From assembly GCA_002095305.1 (NCBI GenBank), contig MIEI01000024.1, positions 1-55,904 of the forward strand: a stretch of 55,904 bases of DNA, read 5' to 3'. Both the position numbers and the translations under genes were made by a program. This DNA comes from Pantoea brenneri. GTDB lineage: Bacteria > Pseudomonadota > Gammaproteobacteria > Enterobacterales > Enterobacteriaceae. Below, one piece after another: positions 1 through 8,420 of this stretch (positions within the stretch are counted from its first letter, which is position 1; every line of letters begins with the position of its first letter). The notes under the pieces were generated by a model. The model searched no databases, was not told the DNA's origin, and saw only the letters and a list, made by a program, of their open reading frames with translations.

Positions 1-553
1 TGCAGCGGCGGCGGAGCAGGCAGGACGACCGCAGGGCGATCGTGCGGTGGTGCTTTCCGGCTCCTGCTCGCAGATGACCCAACGCCAGGTCAGTGTCTAT
101 CGCCAGCTGGCACCCGCTCAGGAAGTGCAGGTCGAACGCTGTCTGCAGGATGCTGACGGCTACGCCCTGCAGCTGTGTGACTGGGTAGCAGCCAACAGTC
201 ATCAGGCACTGGCGCCGCTGCTGTTTGCTACCGCTGACGCGCAGCAGTTGCAGCTGATTCAGCAACAATATGGTGCCCGGCGCAGCAGTGAGGCGGTCGA
301 GCAGCTGTTTGCCGCCGTGACCCGTGAGCTGCAGCGGCGCGGCTGGCAGCGCTTTATCGTGGCGGGCGGCGAAACCTCCGGCGTGGTGGCACAGAGCCTG
401 GGGGTTACGGCGTTTCATATCGGCCCGACCATCTCGCCTGGCGTGCCGTGGGTGCGTGATATTCAGCAGCCGCTGTCGCTGGCGCTGAAGTCCGGTAACT
501 TTGGCGATGAAGACTTTTTCCGCCGCGCGCAAACGGAGTTTTCCCATGTCTGA
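1..553 (+). CDS. otnK: four-carbon acid sugar kinase, C-terminal part
   Basis: The reading frame is open from the left edge (frame beginning at base 2) to a TGA at 551-553, so only about the last 183 residues of a protein of roughly 420 are present. The family phosphorylates four-carbon acid sugars such as 3-dehydro-tetronates at the C4 hydroxyl with ATP, in the cytosol. Visible family features are VVLSGSCSQMT near the left edge and the glycine-rich VAGGETSGVVAQSLG with GPTISPGVPW near the C-terminus, as in the nucleotide-binding half of OtnK/YgbK. The stop overlaps the start of otnC by 8 bases, which indicates translational coupling. Identification rests on these motifs and on the order kinase, aldolase, isomerase, permease, which matches E. 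coli ygbKLMN. Confidence 0.9.
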   Translation, partial: AAAAEQAGRPQGDRAVVLSGSCSQMTQRQVSVYRQLAPAQEVQVERCLQDADGYALQLCDWVAANSHQALAPLLFATADAQQLQLIQQQYGARRSSEAVEQLFAAVTRELQRRGWQRFIVAGGETSGVVAQSLGVTAFHIGPTISPGVPWVRDIQQPLSLALKSGNFGDEDFFRRAQTEFSHV

Positions 554-1190
554 ATCTTTCTCTTTAGCCGAGCAGCAGGCGCGTGACGAAATGGTCCGGC
601 TCGGCGCCTCCTTCTTTCAGCGCGGCTACGCCACCGGCTCGGCCGGCAATCTGTCCGTGCGGCTGGAAGATGGCAATCTGCTGGCAACCCCCACCGGCTC
701 CTGCCTCGGTGAGTTACAGGGTGACCGCCTCGCTAAAGTCACGCCTGACGGTGAGTGGCTCTCTGGCGATAAACCGTCCAAAGAGATCGCGTTTCACCGC
801 GCGCTCTACCTGAACAATCCCGACTGCAAAGCGGTGGTGCATCTGCACAGTCACTACCTGACGGCGCTCTCCTGTTTACAGGGACTGGACCCGGAAAACT
901 GCATCCGTCCGTTCACGCCGTATGTGGTGATGCGGGTCGGAGATGTACCGGTTGTGCCGTACTACAAGCCGGGCGATCAGCGGCTGGCGGAAGATCTGGC
1001 GCAGCTGGCACCGCGCTACCGCGCCTTTTTGCTGGCCAACCATGGGCCGGTGGTAGTGGGGAAATCATTGCGTGAAGCGGCAGATAACACCGAGGAGCTG
1101 GAAGAGACGGCCCGGCTGATCTTTACCCTTGGCGACCGCGCCATCCGTTATCTCAATGACGCCGAAGTGGCCGAGTTAAGGAGCCGATAA
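546..1190 (+). CDS. otnC: 3-oxo-tetronate 4-phosphate decarboxylase, class II aldolase family
   Basis: A 214-residue class II aldolase/adducin-fold protein. I start it at ATG 546, ten bases after GGAG (536-539), rather than at upstream in-frame codons that would lie inside otnK. The family decarboxylates 3-oxo-tetronate 4-phosphate to dihydroxyacetone phosphate. The sequence shows [10 protein letters not shown] (substrate loop), [11 protein letters not shown] with the paired metal-ligand histidines, and [10 protein letters not shown] with the third histidine. Length is normal. It overlaps the kinase upstream and its TAA overlaps the ATG of the isomerase gene (TAATG at 1188-1192), so the genes form one operon. 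No damage seen. Confidence 0.9.
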   Translation: MSESFSLAEQQARDEMVRLGASFFQRGYATGSAGNLSVRLEDGNLLATPTGSCLGELQGDRLAKVTPDGEWLSGDKPSKEIAFHRALYLNNPDCKAVVHLHSHYLTALSCLQGLDPENCIRPFTPYVVMRVGDVPVVPYYKPGDQRLAEDLAQLAPRYRAFLLANHGPVVVGKSLREAADNTEELEETARLIFTLGDRAIRYLNDAEVAELRSR

Positions 1191-1974
1191 TGCCTGAGTT
1201 TGCTGCTAACCTGTCGACCCAGTTTACCGAACTGCCGTTTGCTGAACGCTTCGCTGCCGCAGCGGCGGCCGGTTTTGAGGCGGTGGAGTTTCTGTTTCCC
1301 TATGACTATCCCGCAGAACAGCTGAAGCAGTGGCTGGATGAGAATCAGCTCCAGCTGGTGCTGTTCAATACCGCGCCTGGCAACGTTGCCGCGGGTGAGT
1401 GGGGCGTTTCCGCCATTCCCGGCCGTGAAGCGGAAGCCAGAGCGGATATCGATCGCGCTCTGCAGTATGCGCTGGCGCTCAACTGCCCGCAGGTGCATAT
1501 CATGGCGGCCACGGTGCCGCCGGGAGCCGATCGCCAGCGCTATGTTGAGACCTTTATCAGCGCGATGCGTTATGCCGCTGAACGCTTTGCGCCGCACGGC
1601 ATCAACCTGCTGATTGAGGCACTGAACCCGACCACTAAGCCGAACTATCTCTATTCCAGTCAGTATCAGACGCTGGAAATGGTGGAGCAGATCGATCGGC
1701 CAATGTGTTTACCCAGCTCGACCTGTTCCACGCGCAGTTAGTGGATGGCAACCTCAGCCATCTGATTCGCCACTACGCCGGGCGCTATCGTCACGTACAA
1801 ATCGCCTCAGCACCGGATCGCCATGAGCCGGATGAGGGGGAAATTAACTACCCGTGGCTGTTTACCCTGCTGGATGAGGTCGGCTATCAGGGCTGGGTCG
1901 GCTGCGAATACTTCCCGCGAACCAGCACCACCGCTGGCCTCGGCTGGTTTGCCCGCTGGCGTACGCGCCGTTAA
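1190..1974 (+). pseudogene. otnI: hydroxypyruvate isomerase-like 2-oxo-tetronate isomerase, one-base frameshift
   Basis: A TIM-barrel sugar isomerase of the OtnI/Hyi family that interconverts 2-oxo- and 3-oxo-tetronate 4-phosphates. Residues 1 to about 171 read in one frame ([37 protein letters not shown]), then the frame ends at 1741. The rest ([43 protein letters not shown]) continues in another frame to the stop at 1972-1974. The switch falls at GGCCAATG near 1699-1704; adding one C to give GGCCCAATG restores a continuous protein of about 260 residues, the family's normal length. RBS AGGAG lies upstream of the start. The intact operon around it makes a homopolymer read error a serious alternative to true inactivation. 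Confidence 0.85.
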
Positions 1975-1989
1975 TCACCTGCACGGCCA

Positions 1990-2020
1990 CTCACACCGAT
2001 TGTCAGACAAACGGTGTGAG
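1990..2020. other. intercistronic hairpin
   Basis: CTCACACCG at 1990-1998 pairs with CGGTGTGAG at 2012-2020 around a 13-base loop, in the 128-base gap between otnI and the permease. No T-run follows, so it is more likely an mRNA-processing or attenuating structure than a strong terminator. An AT-rich stretch and AGAGG lead into the permease start. Confidence 0.45.
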
Positions 2021-2102
2021 TCCTGCTGCAGCTTAATCACACCAGTGTTCAATCAATAAAAATATAACTTACTGAAAATTATAATTAATCAGAGGTCTGC
2101 CG

Positions 2103-3461
2103 ATGTCCACTACGCTGCTGTTATCCATCGCGCTGGTCAGCGTGATTCTGCTGTTGCTGTTGGTAATCAAAGCCAAAGTCCATCCCTTTATTGCGTTACT
2201 GATTGCCAGCCTGTTTGTCGCCATCACTACCGGTATCCCGGCTGAAAACATTATGAAAGTGATCCTTGGCGGGATGGGCAGCTTGCTCGGCAGCATTGCC
2301 GCAATAATTGTACTGGGGGCGATACTCGGCGCGATTATTGAAGCATCTGGCGGCGCTGATCGGCTGGCAAACCGCTTCGCGCAGCTGTGCGGACCACAGC
2401 GCATGGTCGCGGCGTTAACCACCGTAGCCTTTATTCTGGGATTGCCGGTGTTTTTTGACGTCGGGTTTATTATCGTGGTCCCGCTGATTTATGGTTTTAC
2501 CAAAGTGATGCGCGTATCGCCGCTGAAGTTTGGTTTGCCAATGGCAGGTATGATGCTGATGGTGCATGTTACGGTGCCCACTCATCCAGGACCGGCCGCC
2601 GCCGCCGGTTTGCTGAATGCCGATCCTGGCTGGTTAATGATGACCGGGATAGCATTGTCGATACCGACAGGCATTGCCGGTTATTTCGTGGCTAAGGCGC
2701 TAAATCTTAAAAAATACCATCTTTCTGTTCAGGTACTGGAGCAGCTGCAGCTTACTGCACCCACCGCCCAGACGACATCTGCCAGCGGTAAAGATGCGCC
2801 GGGCGCCTTGCTGATTTCGGGCTTAATCTTATTGCCGATTCTGCTGATCATGCTGGGTACGTTATTGCCGCCGCATCTTACCCCCGATAGCCTGCCACTG
2901 AAGATTCTGACGTTAGTGGCATCGCCAGCTGTGGCATTGCTGATTACCCTGGCGCTTGCAGGATGGCTGCTGGGTCTGCGTCGTGGCTGGACCAAAGAGA
3001 AGCTGGAGACGCTGTCAAATAACGCGATATCCACCGCTGCCGGGGTGATTTTAGTCTCAGGCGCCGGGGGAGCATTCGGCAAGGTGCTGGTGGAATCAGG
3101 CGTAGGCAAAGCGCTGGCCAATTCATTGCAGACGATTCATCTGCCGTTGATCCCGGCTGCGTTTATTCTTTCACTGGCGCTGCGCGCTTCACAGGGGTCG
3201 GCAACGGTGGCGATTGTCACAACCTGTGGGTTGTTAAGTACTGCCGTGACGGGGCTTGGCGAGCTGCAACTGGTGCTGGTCGCCCTGTCAGCCTGTTTTG
3301 GTGCGCTGGGCTTGTCACACGTTAATGATTCCGGCTTCTGGGTGGTCACCCGTTATCTTGGTTTGTCGGTGGCTGATGGGTTACGCAGCTGGACAATACT
3401 GACCACAATGATGGGACTGTGTGGTTTTGCGCTGACCTGGCTGGTATGGGTAATGATGTAA
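2103..3461 (+). CDS. GntP-family permease (YgbN-like)
   Basis: A 452-residue, strongly hydrophobic inner-membrane transporter with about 12-14 predicted helices, starting at ATG 2103 after AGAGGTCTGCCG. GntP-family proteins are proton symporters for gluconate-like acids, and YgbN is the member linked to otn genes. Family features seen: IKAKVHPFIALLIASLFVA near residues 20-40, GLPVFFDVGFIIVVPLIY near 115-130, VHVTVPTHPGPAAAAGLL near 155-175, and RASQGSATVA near 360. The likely cargo is a four-carbon acid sugar (threonate or erythronate type), inferred from the upstream genes. Ends just before a convergent sbcB. Confidence 0.88.
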   Translation: MSTTLLLSIALVSVILLLLLVIKAKVHPFIALLIASLFVAITTGIPAENIMKVILGGMGSLLGSIAAIIVLGAILGAIIEASGGADRLANRFAQLCGPQRMVAALTTVAFILGLPVFFDVGFIIVVPLIYGFTKVMRVSPLKFGLPMAGMMLMVHVTVPTHPGPAAAAGLLNADPGWLMMTGIALSIPTGIAGYFVAKALNLKKYHLSVQVLEQLQLTAPTAQTTSASGKDAPGALLISGLILLPILLIMLGTLLPPHLTPDSLPLKILTLVASPAVALLITLALAGWLLGLRRGWTKEKLETLSNNAISTAAGVILVSGAGGAFGKVLVESGVGKALANSLQTIHLPLIPAAFILSLALRASQGSATVAIVTTCGLLSTAVTGLGELQLVLVALSACFGALGLSHVNDSGFWVVTRYLGLSVADGLRSWTILTTMMGLCGFALTWLVWVMM

Positions 3462-3475
3462 TGCGGCAACGTGCC

Positions 3476-3535
3476 GGGACCGCAAACAGTTGCGGTCCCG
3501 ACCTAAGTCGGCAGCAGAAACTGCCGGGCAGTTTC
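3476..3535. terminator. two hairpins between convergent permease and sbcB
   Basis: GGGACCGCAA (3476-3485) pairs perfectly with TTGCGGTCCC (3490-3499) around ACAG. A second hairpin pairs GAAACTGC (3517-3524) with GCAGTTTC (3528-3535). Neither has a long T-run, but their place between convergent genes fits bidirectional termination. Confidence 0.5.
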
Positions 3536-3539
3536 GGGG

Positions 3540-4967
3540 CTAAGAAACCAGTTCCTGCGCATAGAGATAGAGCGCTTTTAACTGTCCCAGCTTCTCCGGA
3601 TCGGCTTCATGCAGACTCGCCAGTGACTCCAGCTCCTGCAAAAACGCCTGCACCCGCTCAGCATTGAGCACCTCGCGCCGATGCTGCAACCAGCGCTGCT
3701 GTTCCGCATCATCCAGCGTGCCGGGGAAGTTACGCGCCCGATAACGGAACAGCAGTTTCGCCACGCGCGCGCTGTCGAAAGTTAAATCCAGCGCCGGCAG
3801 GTTAGCGGGTGCAGTCTGGCGAATAATGTTCATACCCGCGCGATCGGCATCGCTGAAAAAGCCATCGTACAGCTGGGTGTCAACATCGTCCGACGGGGTA
3901 AACGGTTCAGCGTCAGCAAACAGCGTCACCAGCTTCTCACGCACCTCTGGTTGCTGACGCAGCAGCGCCAGATTCGCCAGGCAGTGCTGACGATCGATAC
4001 CCAGCCGGGCGGCATCCTCCGGACGCAGCGTATTAGCCGGTGCCAGCACCGGACATTTGTTGATATGAACCAGCTTAACCGGCACTGCTGGCAGATCGCC
4101 GAGATCGTTTTTCGGCGTATAGAGCCGCTCGCGCAGGGTCTCGGCATCCAGCTGCAGCAGCGGTGAGATATCACCGGCCAGATCGACCACAATCAGCGCA
4201 TTGCGGTTATCCGGGTGCCAGGCCAGCGGAACTACCCAGCTGGTGTTGCCGCGTGCCGCGCCGAACATGCCGGAGACGTGAACCAGCGGCTTCATCTGCG
4301 GGATATCAATCAGGTTCATCAGCTTGTTTTTGTTACGGTGGGTAAACAAAAACTCAAACAGCTTAGGCTGCTTCTCTTTCACCAGCCGGGCCATCGCCAG
4401 CGTGGCATAGACATCAGACATCGCGTCATGGGCATTTTCATGCGCCACACCGTTGGCTTTGGTCAGATGTTCCAGCCGGAAGCTGGGAAAGCCTTCTTCA
4501 TTTTCCGGCCAGTTGATCCCTTCCGGGCGCAATGCATAGCAGGCCCGCATCACGTCGAGCAGATCCCAGCGCGAGTTGCCGTTCTGCCAGCTCCAGCCAT
4601 AGGGATCGTAGAAGTTGCGGTAGAAGATATTGCGCGTCACTTCATCATCAAAGCGCACGTTGTTGTAGCCGACCACGCAGGTTTGTTCGGTGGTAAACAG
4701 GGCGTGAATGCGTTCAGCGAACTCCGCTTCTGTCACACCGCGCGCCATCGCCACCTGTGGCGTGATGCCGGTAATCATCACGGCTTCCGGCTGCGGCAGA
4801 TAGTCATCCGGCGGACGGCAGTAAAACACCTGCGGCTCACCAATCGGATTAAAATCGCTGTCGGTACGCAGACCGGCGAACTGTGCCGGCCGATCGCGTG
4901 AAGGGCTGGTGCCGAAGGTCTCGTAATCGTGGAAGAGGAAGGTGGCCTGGACGCGATCGTTATTCAA
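3540..4967 (-). CDS. sbcB: exodeoxyribonuclease I
   Basis: A 475-residue DEDDh-family 3'-5' single-strand exonuclease that takes part in recombination, repair and mismatch excision. The catalytic acidic pair is in FLFHDYETFGT (D14, E16). VVGYNNVRFDDEVTRNIFYRNFYDPY, quoted in parts as GYNNVRFDDE and RNFYDPY, is almost identical to the E. coli protein, and ENAHDAMSDVYAT supplies the catalytic histidine and final aspartate. The SH3-like and helical C-terminal regions are full length. The start appears to be TTG at 4967 (MNNDRVQ...), aligning with the E. coli N-terminus; the RBS is weak. No frame damage. Confidence 0.96.
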   Translation of the reverse strand: MNNDRVQATFLFHDYETFGTSPSRDRPAQFAGLRTDSDFNPIGEPQVFYCRPPDDYLPQPEAVMITGITPQVAMARGVTEAEFAERIHALFTTEQTCVVGYNNVRFDDEVTRNIFYRNFYDPYGWSWQNGNSRWDLLDVMRACYALRPEGINWPENEEGFPSFRLEHLTKANGVAHENAHDAMSDVYATLAMARLVKEKQPKLFEFLFTHRNKNKLMNLIDIPQMKPLVHVSGMFGAARGNTSWVVPLAWHPDNRNALIVVDLAGDISPLLQLDAETLRERLYTPKNDLGDLPAVPVKLVHINKCPVLAPANTLRPEDAARLGIDRQHCLANLALLRQQPEVREKLVTLFADAEPFTPSDDVDTQLYDGFFSDADRAGMNIIRQTAPANLPALDLTFDSARVAKLLFRYRARNFPGTLDDAEQQRWLQHRREVLNAERVQAFLQELESLASLHEADPEKLGQLKALYLYAQELVS

Positions 4968-5332
4968 ATTTCATATCCGCTTAATTTCATTCACTAAACT
5001 GATGAACAGCAAGTTGTCACTCTTCCCGTTCGCTTGATGCCTTTCTTCATCTGCGCCTGACTGCTGATGCGCATGTGCCGGTGCAGAGCAAAATCACCCA
5101 GGCAGCATCAGGCTTCACAACCTATATGGTAAACCATAATCCGACCGGCCTGAAGTTTCGGATGGTTGCGGGGGCAGGCTGTACGGTTCTGCCAAAGCTG
5201 ACATGAGGCTCAAAACCGCGGCTGGTGGCGCGGCAGCGCCTGAGCGGTTAGCGCAGTTGCTGCACCACCCGGGGATAGGCATAACAACTGCCTGAGAAGT
5301 GTCAGGGGACAAAAATGAACCTGTTTTACCGG
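4968..5332. other. gene-poor stretch between sbcB and hcp
   Basis: About 365 bases with no convincing gene. A short open stretch on the plus strand (about 5030-5206, with QSKITQAASGFTTYMVN) lacks an RBS and matches no family I know; it may be a relic. The junction sits at the left border of the AT-richer Hcp insert. Nothing else seen. Confidence 0.4.
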
Positions 5333-5811
5333 TCAGCCTATAGCACGATCGTTCCATGTGTCTCGATAGATAATATTACCTTCGGTATATTTCCAGGTTA
5401 TCGCTTCATAGCGTAATTCCAGCGTTGCCAGATGCGTGCTGCTCATGCCGTTGGGTGCAAGATAGGGCGATACCGTGGTGACCTTCACGTTTTCCAGGAT
5501 GATATTAAAATATTCAGTCTCAATTCCTGCATCAATTATCCGGTACATCCTGATTATCGCCTTCTTCATGATTCGGCCTTCGCAGACAGCTCTGTATAGA
5601 AGTGGAGTTGTTTGATCAAACTCTTTCACTATCGTAACAGGCTGGTGAATGCGTGTGCCTGTAAGTTTTCCCCAGTTAGGATCGACCGGAATAGTAACGC
5701 CGTGGGAGAATGATTTGAGTTCAATAGAGCCTGAACGCAGTGGCATCTGACAACTACCGACGATTGGAGAACCCTTTTCATCGTTAAGCCATAAATGTGG
5801 GGAGCAGACAT
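5333..5811 (-). pseudogene. hcp: Hcp-family type VI secretion tube protein, one-base frameshift
   Basis: Hcp proteins form hexameric rings that build the T6SS inner tube and can chaperone effectors inside the ring. The ATG at 5811 follows AAGGAAATAAC and begins MSAPHIYGL; after one shift the rest reads NDEKGSPIVGSCQMPLRSG, then ELKSFSHGVTIPVDP, GTRIHQPVTIVKEFD, LLYRAVCEGR and LELRYEAITWKYTEG, all typical of Hcp beta-strands. Restoring one A (TTAACG to TTAAACG, 5782-5787) gives one frame of 159 residues, the usual Hcp size. The gene is last in a four-ORF minus-strand run and no other T6SS structural genes are in the window, so it is an orphan or auxiliary Hcp. Real loss or read error cannot be separated here. 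Confidence 0.85.
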
Positions 5812-5854
5812 GTTATTTCCTTATATGTTGCAGTTTTCGTCAATGAGCAGGTTG

Positions 5855-6043
5855 CTATTTAACCAGTCGGTGGAAAAATATAATTACAAGTACAGCAAAA
5901 ACAGGTACGGGCCACAAAGGGCCGTCAGGGAAGATCTGAAAAAGTGCCACAGCAAAAGCAAGAGTAAGGAGAGCGGGTCCATAAAGAGAAATCCAGGATT
6001 TAAAAATCCGCTTGAAAACTCTGATGATTAAATTTCTCATCAT
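5855..6043 (-). CDS. small two-helix membrane protein, candidate immunity protein
   Basis: A 62-residue protein (MMRNLIIRVFKRIFKSW...) with a basic amphipathic start and two hydrophobic segments, around residues 20-38 (LYGPALLTLAFAVALFQIF) and 42-58 (LWPVPVFAVLVIIFF). AAGGA overlapping the stop of the upstream 230-residue gene serves as RBS, so the two are translationally coupled; ATG 6043 or the adjacent ATG 6040 can start it. I do not recognise a named family. Size, membrane nature and tight coupling to a putative membrane-active toxin beside hcp suggest a cognate immunity protein. This is inference only. Confidence 0.6.
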   Translation of the reverse strand: MMRNLIIRVFKRIFKSWISLYGPALLTLAFAVALFQIFPDGPLWPVPVFAVLVIIFFHRLVK

Positions 6044-6046
6044 TCC

Positions 6047-6739
6047 TTACCGAATCATGTTAGTAATAATTCTGGAAATTTCATCATCAGATGACCCGTT
6101 ACTTTGTAGGGCACCAGACCTTTCGAATAAAGGCTCAATCAGGAAAAACATCATCTCCAGTTCATTGGCATATAATGCGGAATAATAGTCAGGCAGGGCA
6201 TACCGAAGTCGGTTTGCGCTATCAGCAGCTTTCTGAACGACGCCATACATTCCCGCAAGAGCAGCTGCTGCACCAGCTTTGAGGCCCACCAGTGCGCTCA
6301 TGTCAAGGCTCAGTTTCATGCCAACAGATACCGCAGTTGCTACAGCTAAAGAAAATCCGTGCTGTGTTAAATAACTGTCAGCAATATGGATATTTACAGC
6401 CATTAGCGACTCCTTGATGCCATCTGGCTGGCTATTGGTTTTATATTTAAAAATCTCTTCAAAATATATTTTGATCATGTCATTTACTATATTTCCATGA
6501 CTGATCAGCTTGTACACGCCTTTGGTAAACCTTAAGTCCTCAACTTTTTGTTTCTGACAAACATCCTGATATTCATCAGTAAAACAGGAGGTGTAATACA
6601 GCGCACGTCTGGCACCAGCGCCTATGGTTTCAATCTGGTTTGATACAGCTTTTCCAACGCCGGTAAATGTGCGGTCAAGTTTTAACGCGAGGATATTATT
6701 TGACTTCAAGTAACTGATAACGTTTTTATTATAGTACAT
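6047..6739 (-). CDS. putative Hcp-associated membrane-active effector
   Basis: A 230-residue protein of no family I can name with certainty. The N-terminal part is polar (MYYNKNVISYLKSNNILALK, then a helical region with ETIGAGARRALYYTS). From about residue 130 it has a glycine/alanine-rich amphipathic-to-hydrophobic stretch (FSLAVATAVSVGMKLSLDMS, GLKAGAAAALAGMYGVV), followed by a helical tail ending in DDEISRIITNMIR. No catalytic motif is visible. Size, lack of a signal peptide, Hcp neighbour and coupled small membrane protein resemble the Hcp-dependent pore-forming effector/immunity pair Ssp6/Sip6 of Serratia marcescens; I have not aligned them. GC content is lower than in flanking genes, suggesting transfer. 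A truncated relative lies just upstream. Confidence 0.6.
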   Translation of the reverse strand: MYYNKNVISYLKSNNILALKLDRTFTGVGKAVSNQIETIGAGARRALYYTSCFTDEYQDVCQKQKVEDLRFTKGVYKLISHGNIVNDMIKIYFEEIFKYKTNSQPDGIKESLMAVNIHIADSYLTQHGFSLAVATAVSVGMKLSLDMSALVGLKAGAAAALAGMYGVVQKAADSANRLRYALPDYYSALYANELEMMFFLIEPLFERSGALQSNGSSDDEISRIITNMIR

Positions 6740-6783
6740 AACCGTTTCCTTATGGTTAGTCTGTGTCCTGCCACCCTTTAAAC

Positions 6784-6957
6784 TTAAGGGAAATAATCAT
6801 TTAGTAATGTGTAATACAAAGCGCGTTTTGCACCTTTTCCAATAAGTTCCCTCTGAGCAGAGAGCGCGTTATTCACATCGGTTAAGGCGTGATCAAATTT
6901 CAGCGCCAGTATCCTGTTGGTTTGCAGAAAATCGATAATCTCATCAGCGTAATACAT
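6784..6957 (-). CDS. 57-residue truncated paralogue of the effector N-terminus
   Basis: A short ORF starting at ATG 6957 behind GAGGGATAAGG and ending at TAA 6784-6786. Its product (MYYADEIIDFLQTNRILALK..., IGKGAKRALYYT) follows residues 1-50 of the 230-residue protein downstream almost position by position (MYY..., NNILALKLD, GAGARRALYYT), then stops. It is either a remnant of a tandem duplication or a kept N-terminal domain. Because the shared part ends at the same ALYYT motif, truncation of a former full copy is the simplest reading. It is too short for default ORF cut-offs. Confidence 0.6.
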   Translation of the reverse strand: MYYADEIIDFLQTNRILALKFDHALTDVNNALSAQRELIGKGAKRALYYTLLNDYFP

Positions 6958-7199
6958 AACCTTATCCCTCAGGTCGATGTTCCTTTTTTAACCGTATAAA
7001 AGGTACGGGTAAATGGTCATTAAGTAAACAGCTTTCACCGCACGCGTGATCCATCGAACAGCCAGCCGGTGTCTTAGCCGCCGCAGTTCATACTTTTTTT
7101 CAATTTATTCAAACCTTCACAACGGTTTTGCCGTAAAACGTGCGGCTGTTTCCGTTTCGTTTCATATATAAATTTTTCTCCCGTGCAGGTAAGGATGAA

Positions 7200-8366
7200 G
7201 TGTTGAAAAGGCGTCTGTTGATTACCGTTACCGCTACTGTTTTTTGGGCTTCGCTGGCACAGGCTGACGACATGCCATTTCCCGTGACGCCACCGGCGAT
7301 TGATGCGGCGTCCTGGGTGTTAATGGATGCCACCACCGGCCAGGTCCTGACCGCCGGTAATCCGGATGAGCGCCGCAATCCTGCCAGTCTGACCAAGCTG
7401 ATGACCGGTTACGTCGTCGATCGCGCTATCGATCAAAAGAAAATCAGCCGCGATGATATGGTCACCGTCGGTAAAGATGCCTGGGCAGCCGGTAATCCGG
7501 TATTTAAAGGCTCATCGCTGATGTTCCTTAAGCCGGGCGACAAGCTGAGCGTACGTGATTTAAGCCGGGGAGTAATCATCGATTCCGGTAATGACGCCTG
7601 CGTGGCGCTGGCAGATTATGTGGCGGGCAGCGAAGACAATTTCGTCAAAATGATGAATCACTATGTCGATAAGCTGGGCCTGCAAAATACACACTTCGAA
7701 ACGGTGCATGGGCTGGACGCGCCGGGCCAGTTCTCAAGCGCGCTGGATATGGCAAAACTGTCGCGGGCGATTATCGACGGCGAGCCTGACTTCTATGCCA
7801 TGTACAGTGAGAAAACCCTGACCTGGAACGGCATCACCCAGAACAACCGTAACGGCTTACTGTGGGATAACGCCCTGCATGTGGACGGGCTGAAAACCGG
7901 CCACACCGAAACCGCAGGCTTTAATATCATCGCCTCTAACGTGGTGGGCAAACATCGTCTGATCGCCGTGGTGATGGGTGGCAAGAGTCCAAAAGGGCGG
8001 GAAGAGCAGGCGCGCAAACTGCTGGTATGGGGTCAGAATACCTTTGATACCGTACAGCTGTTCCATGCTGGTAAGAAAATTGGCAGCGAGAATGTCTGGT
8101 ACGGCAATCCGCATCAGGTCGAAGTGGGTACCGCGAATGATGTCTACCTGTCGCTGCCGCGCAGTGAAGTGCAGAACGTCAAGGCGAAATACATTATTAA
8201 CCGCAGCGATCTGGAAGCGCCGCTGAAAGCCAATGAGGTGATTGGTGAAATTCAGGTAATGGATAAAGATCAGCAGATTGCCCACTATCCGCTGGTGGCG
8301 CTGAGCGCAGTTGAGCCTGCTGGCGTCATTACCCGCATTACCGATTATCTCAAGCAGAAGTTCTGA
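7200..8366 (+). CDS. dacD: D-alanyl-D-alanine carboxypeptidase (PBP6b-like)
   Basis: A penicillin-binding protein that trims the terminal D-alanine from peptidoglycan pentapeptides in the periplasm. I choose GTG 7200, six bases after AAGG, giving 388 residues, the length of E. coli DacD; an upstream ATG at 7140 adds an unlikely 20 residues before the signal peptide. Signal peptide: LKRRLLITVTATVFWASLAQA, cleaved about residue 21. Active-site motifs are all present: SLTK (S63, K66), SGN (129-131) and KTG (232-234). The C-terminal beta domain and final amphipathic membrane anchor (GVITRITDYLKQKF) are intact. The neighbourhood of sbcB and yeeA supports DacD over DacA or DacC. Confidence 0.9.
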   Translation: MLKRRLLITVTATVFWASLAQADDMPFPVTPPAIDAASWVLMDATTGQVLTAGNPDERRNPASLTKLMTGYVVDRAIDQKKISRDDMVTVGKDAWAAGNPVFKGSSLMFLKPGDKLSVRDLSRGVIIDSGNDACVALADYVAGSEDNFVKMMNHYVDKLGLQNTHFETVHGLDAPGQFSSALDMAKLSRAIIDGEPDFYAMYSEKTLTWNGITQNNRNGLLWDNALHVDGLKTGHTETAGFNIIASNVVGKHRLIAVVMGGKSPKGREEQARKLLVWGQNTFDTVQLFHAGKKIGSENVWYGNPHQVEVGTANDVYLSLPRSEVQNVKAKYIINRSDLEAPLKANEVIGEIQVMDKDQQIAHYPLVALSAVEPAGVITRITDYLKQKF

Positions 8367-8389
8367 TCGGCATTGCTGGCCGCGTAATC

Positions 8390-8413
8390 GGGGGCAGCCT
8401 TCAGGCTGCCCCC
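8390..8413. terminator. hairpin between convergent dacD and dehydrogenase operon
   Basis: GGGGGCAGCC (8390-8399) pairs perfectly with GGCTGCCCCC (8404-8413) around TTCA. No T-run, but the very stable stem between convergent stops fits a bidirectional terminator. Confidence 0.6.
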
Positions 8414-8420
8414 TGACTGC

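Noticed and set aside
4215..4901. A 228-codon plus-strand open frame inside sbcB
   Set aside because: Antisense shadow of the well-conserved exonuclease I gene; no family features or RBS.
5030..5206. Open plus-strand stretch with QSKITQAASGFTTYMVN
   Set aside because: No start with RBS and no family match that I can name; listed only as part of the gene-poor gap.
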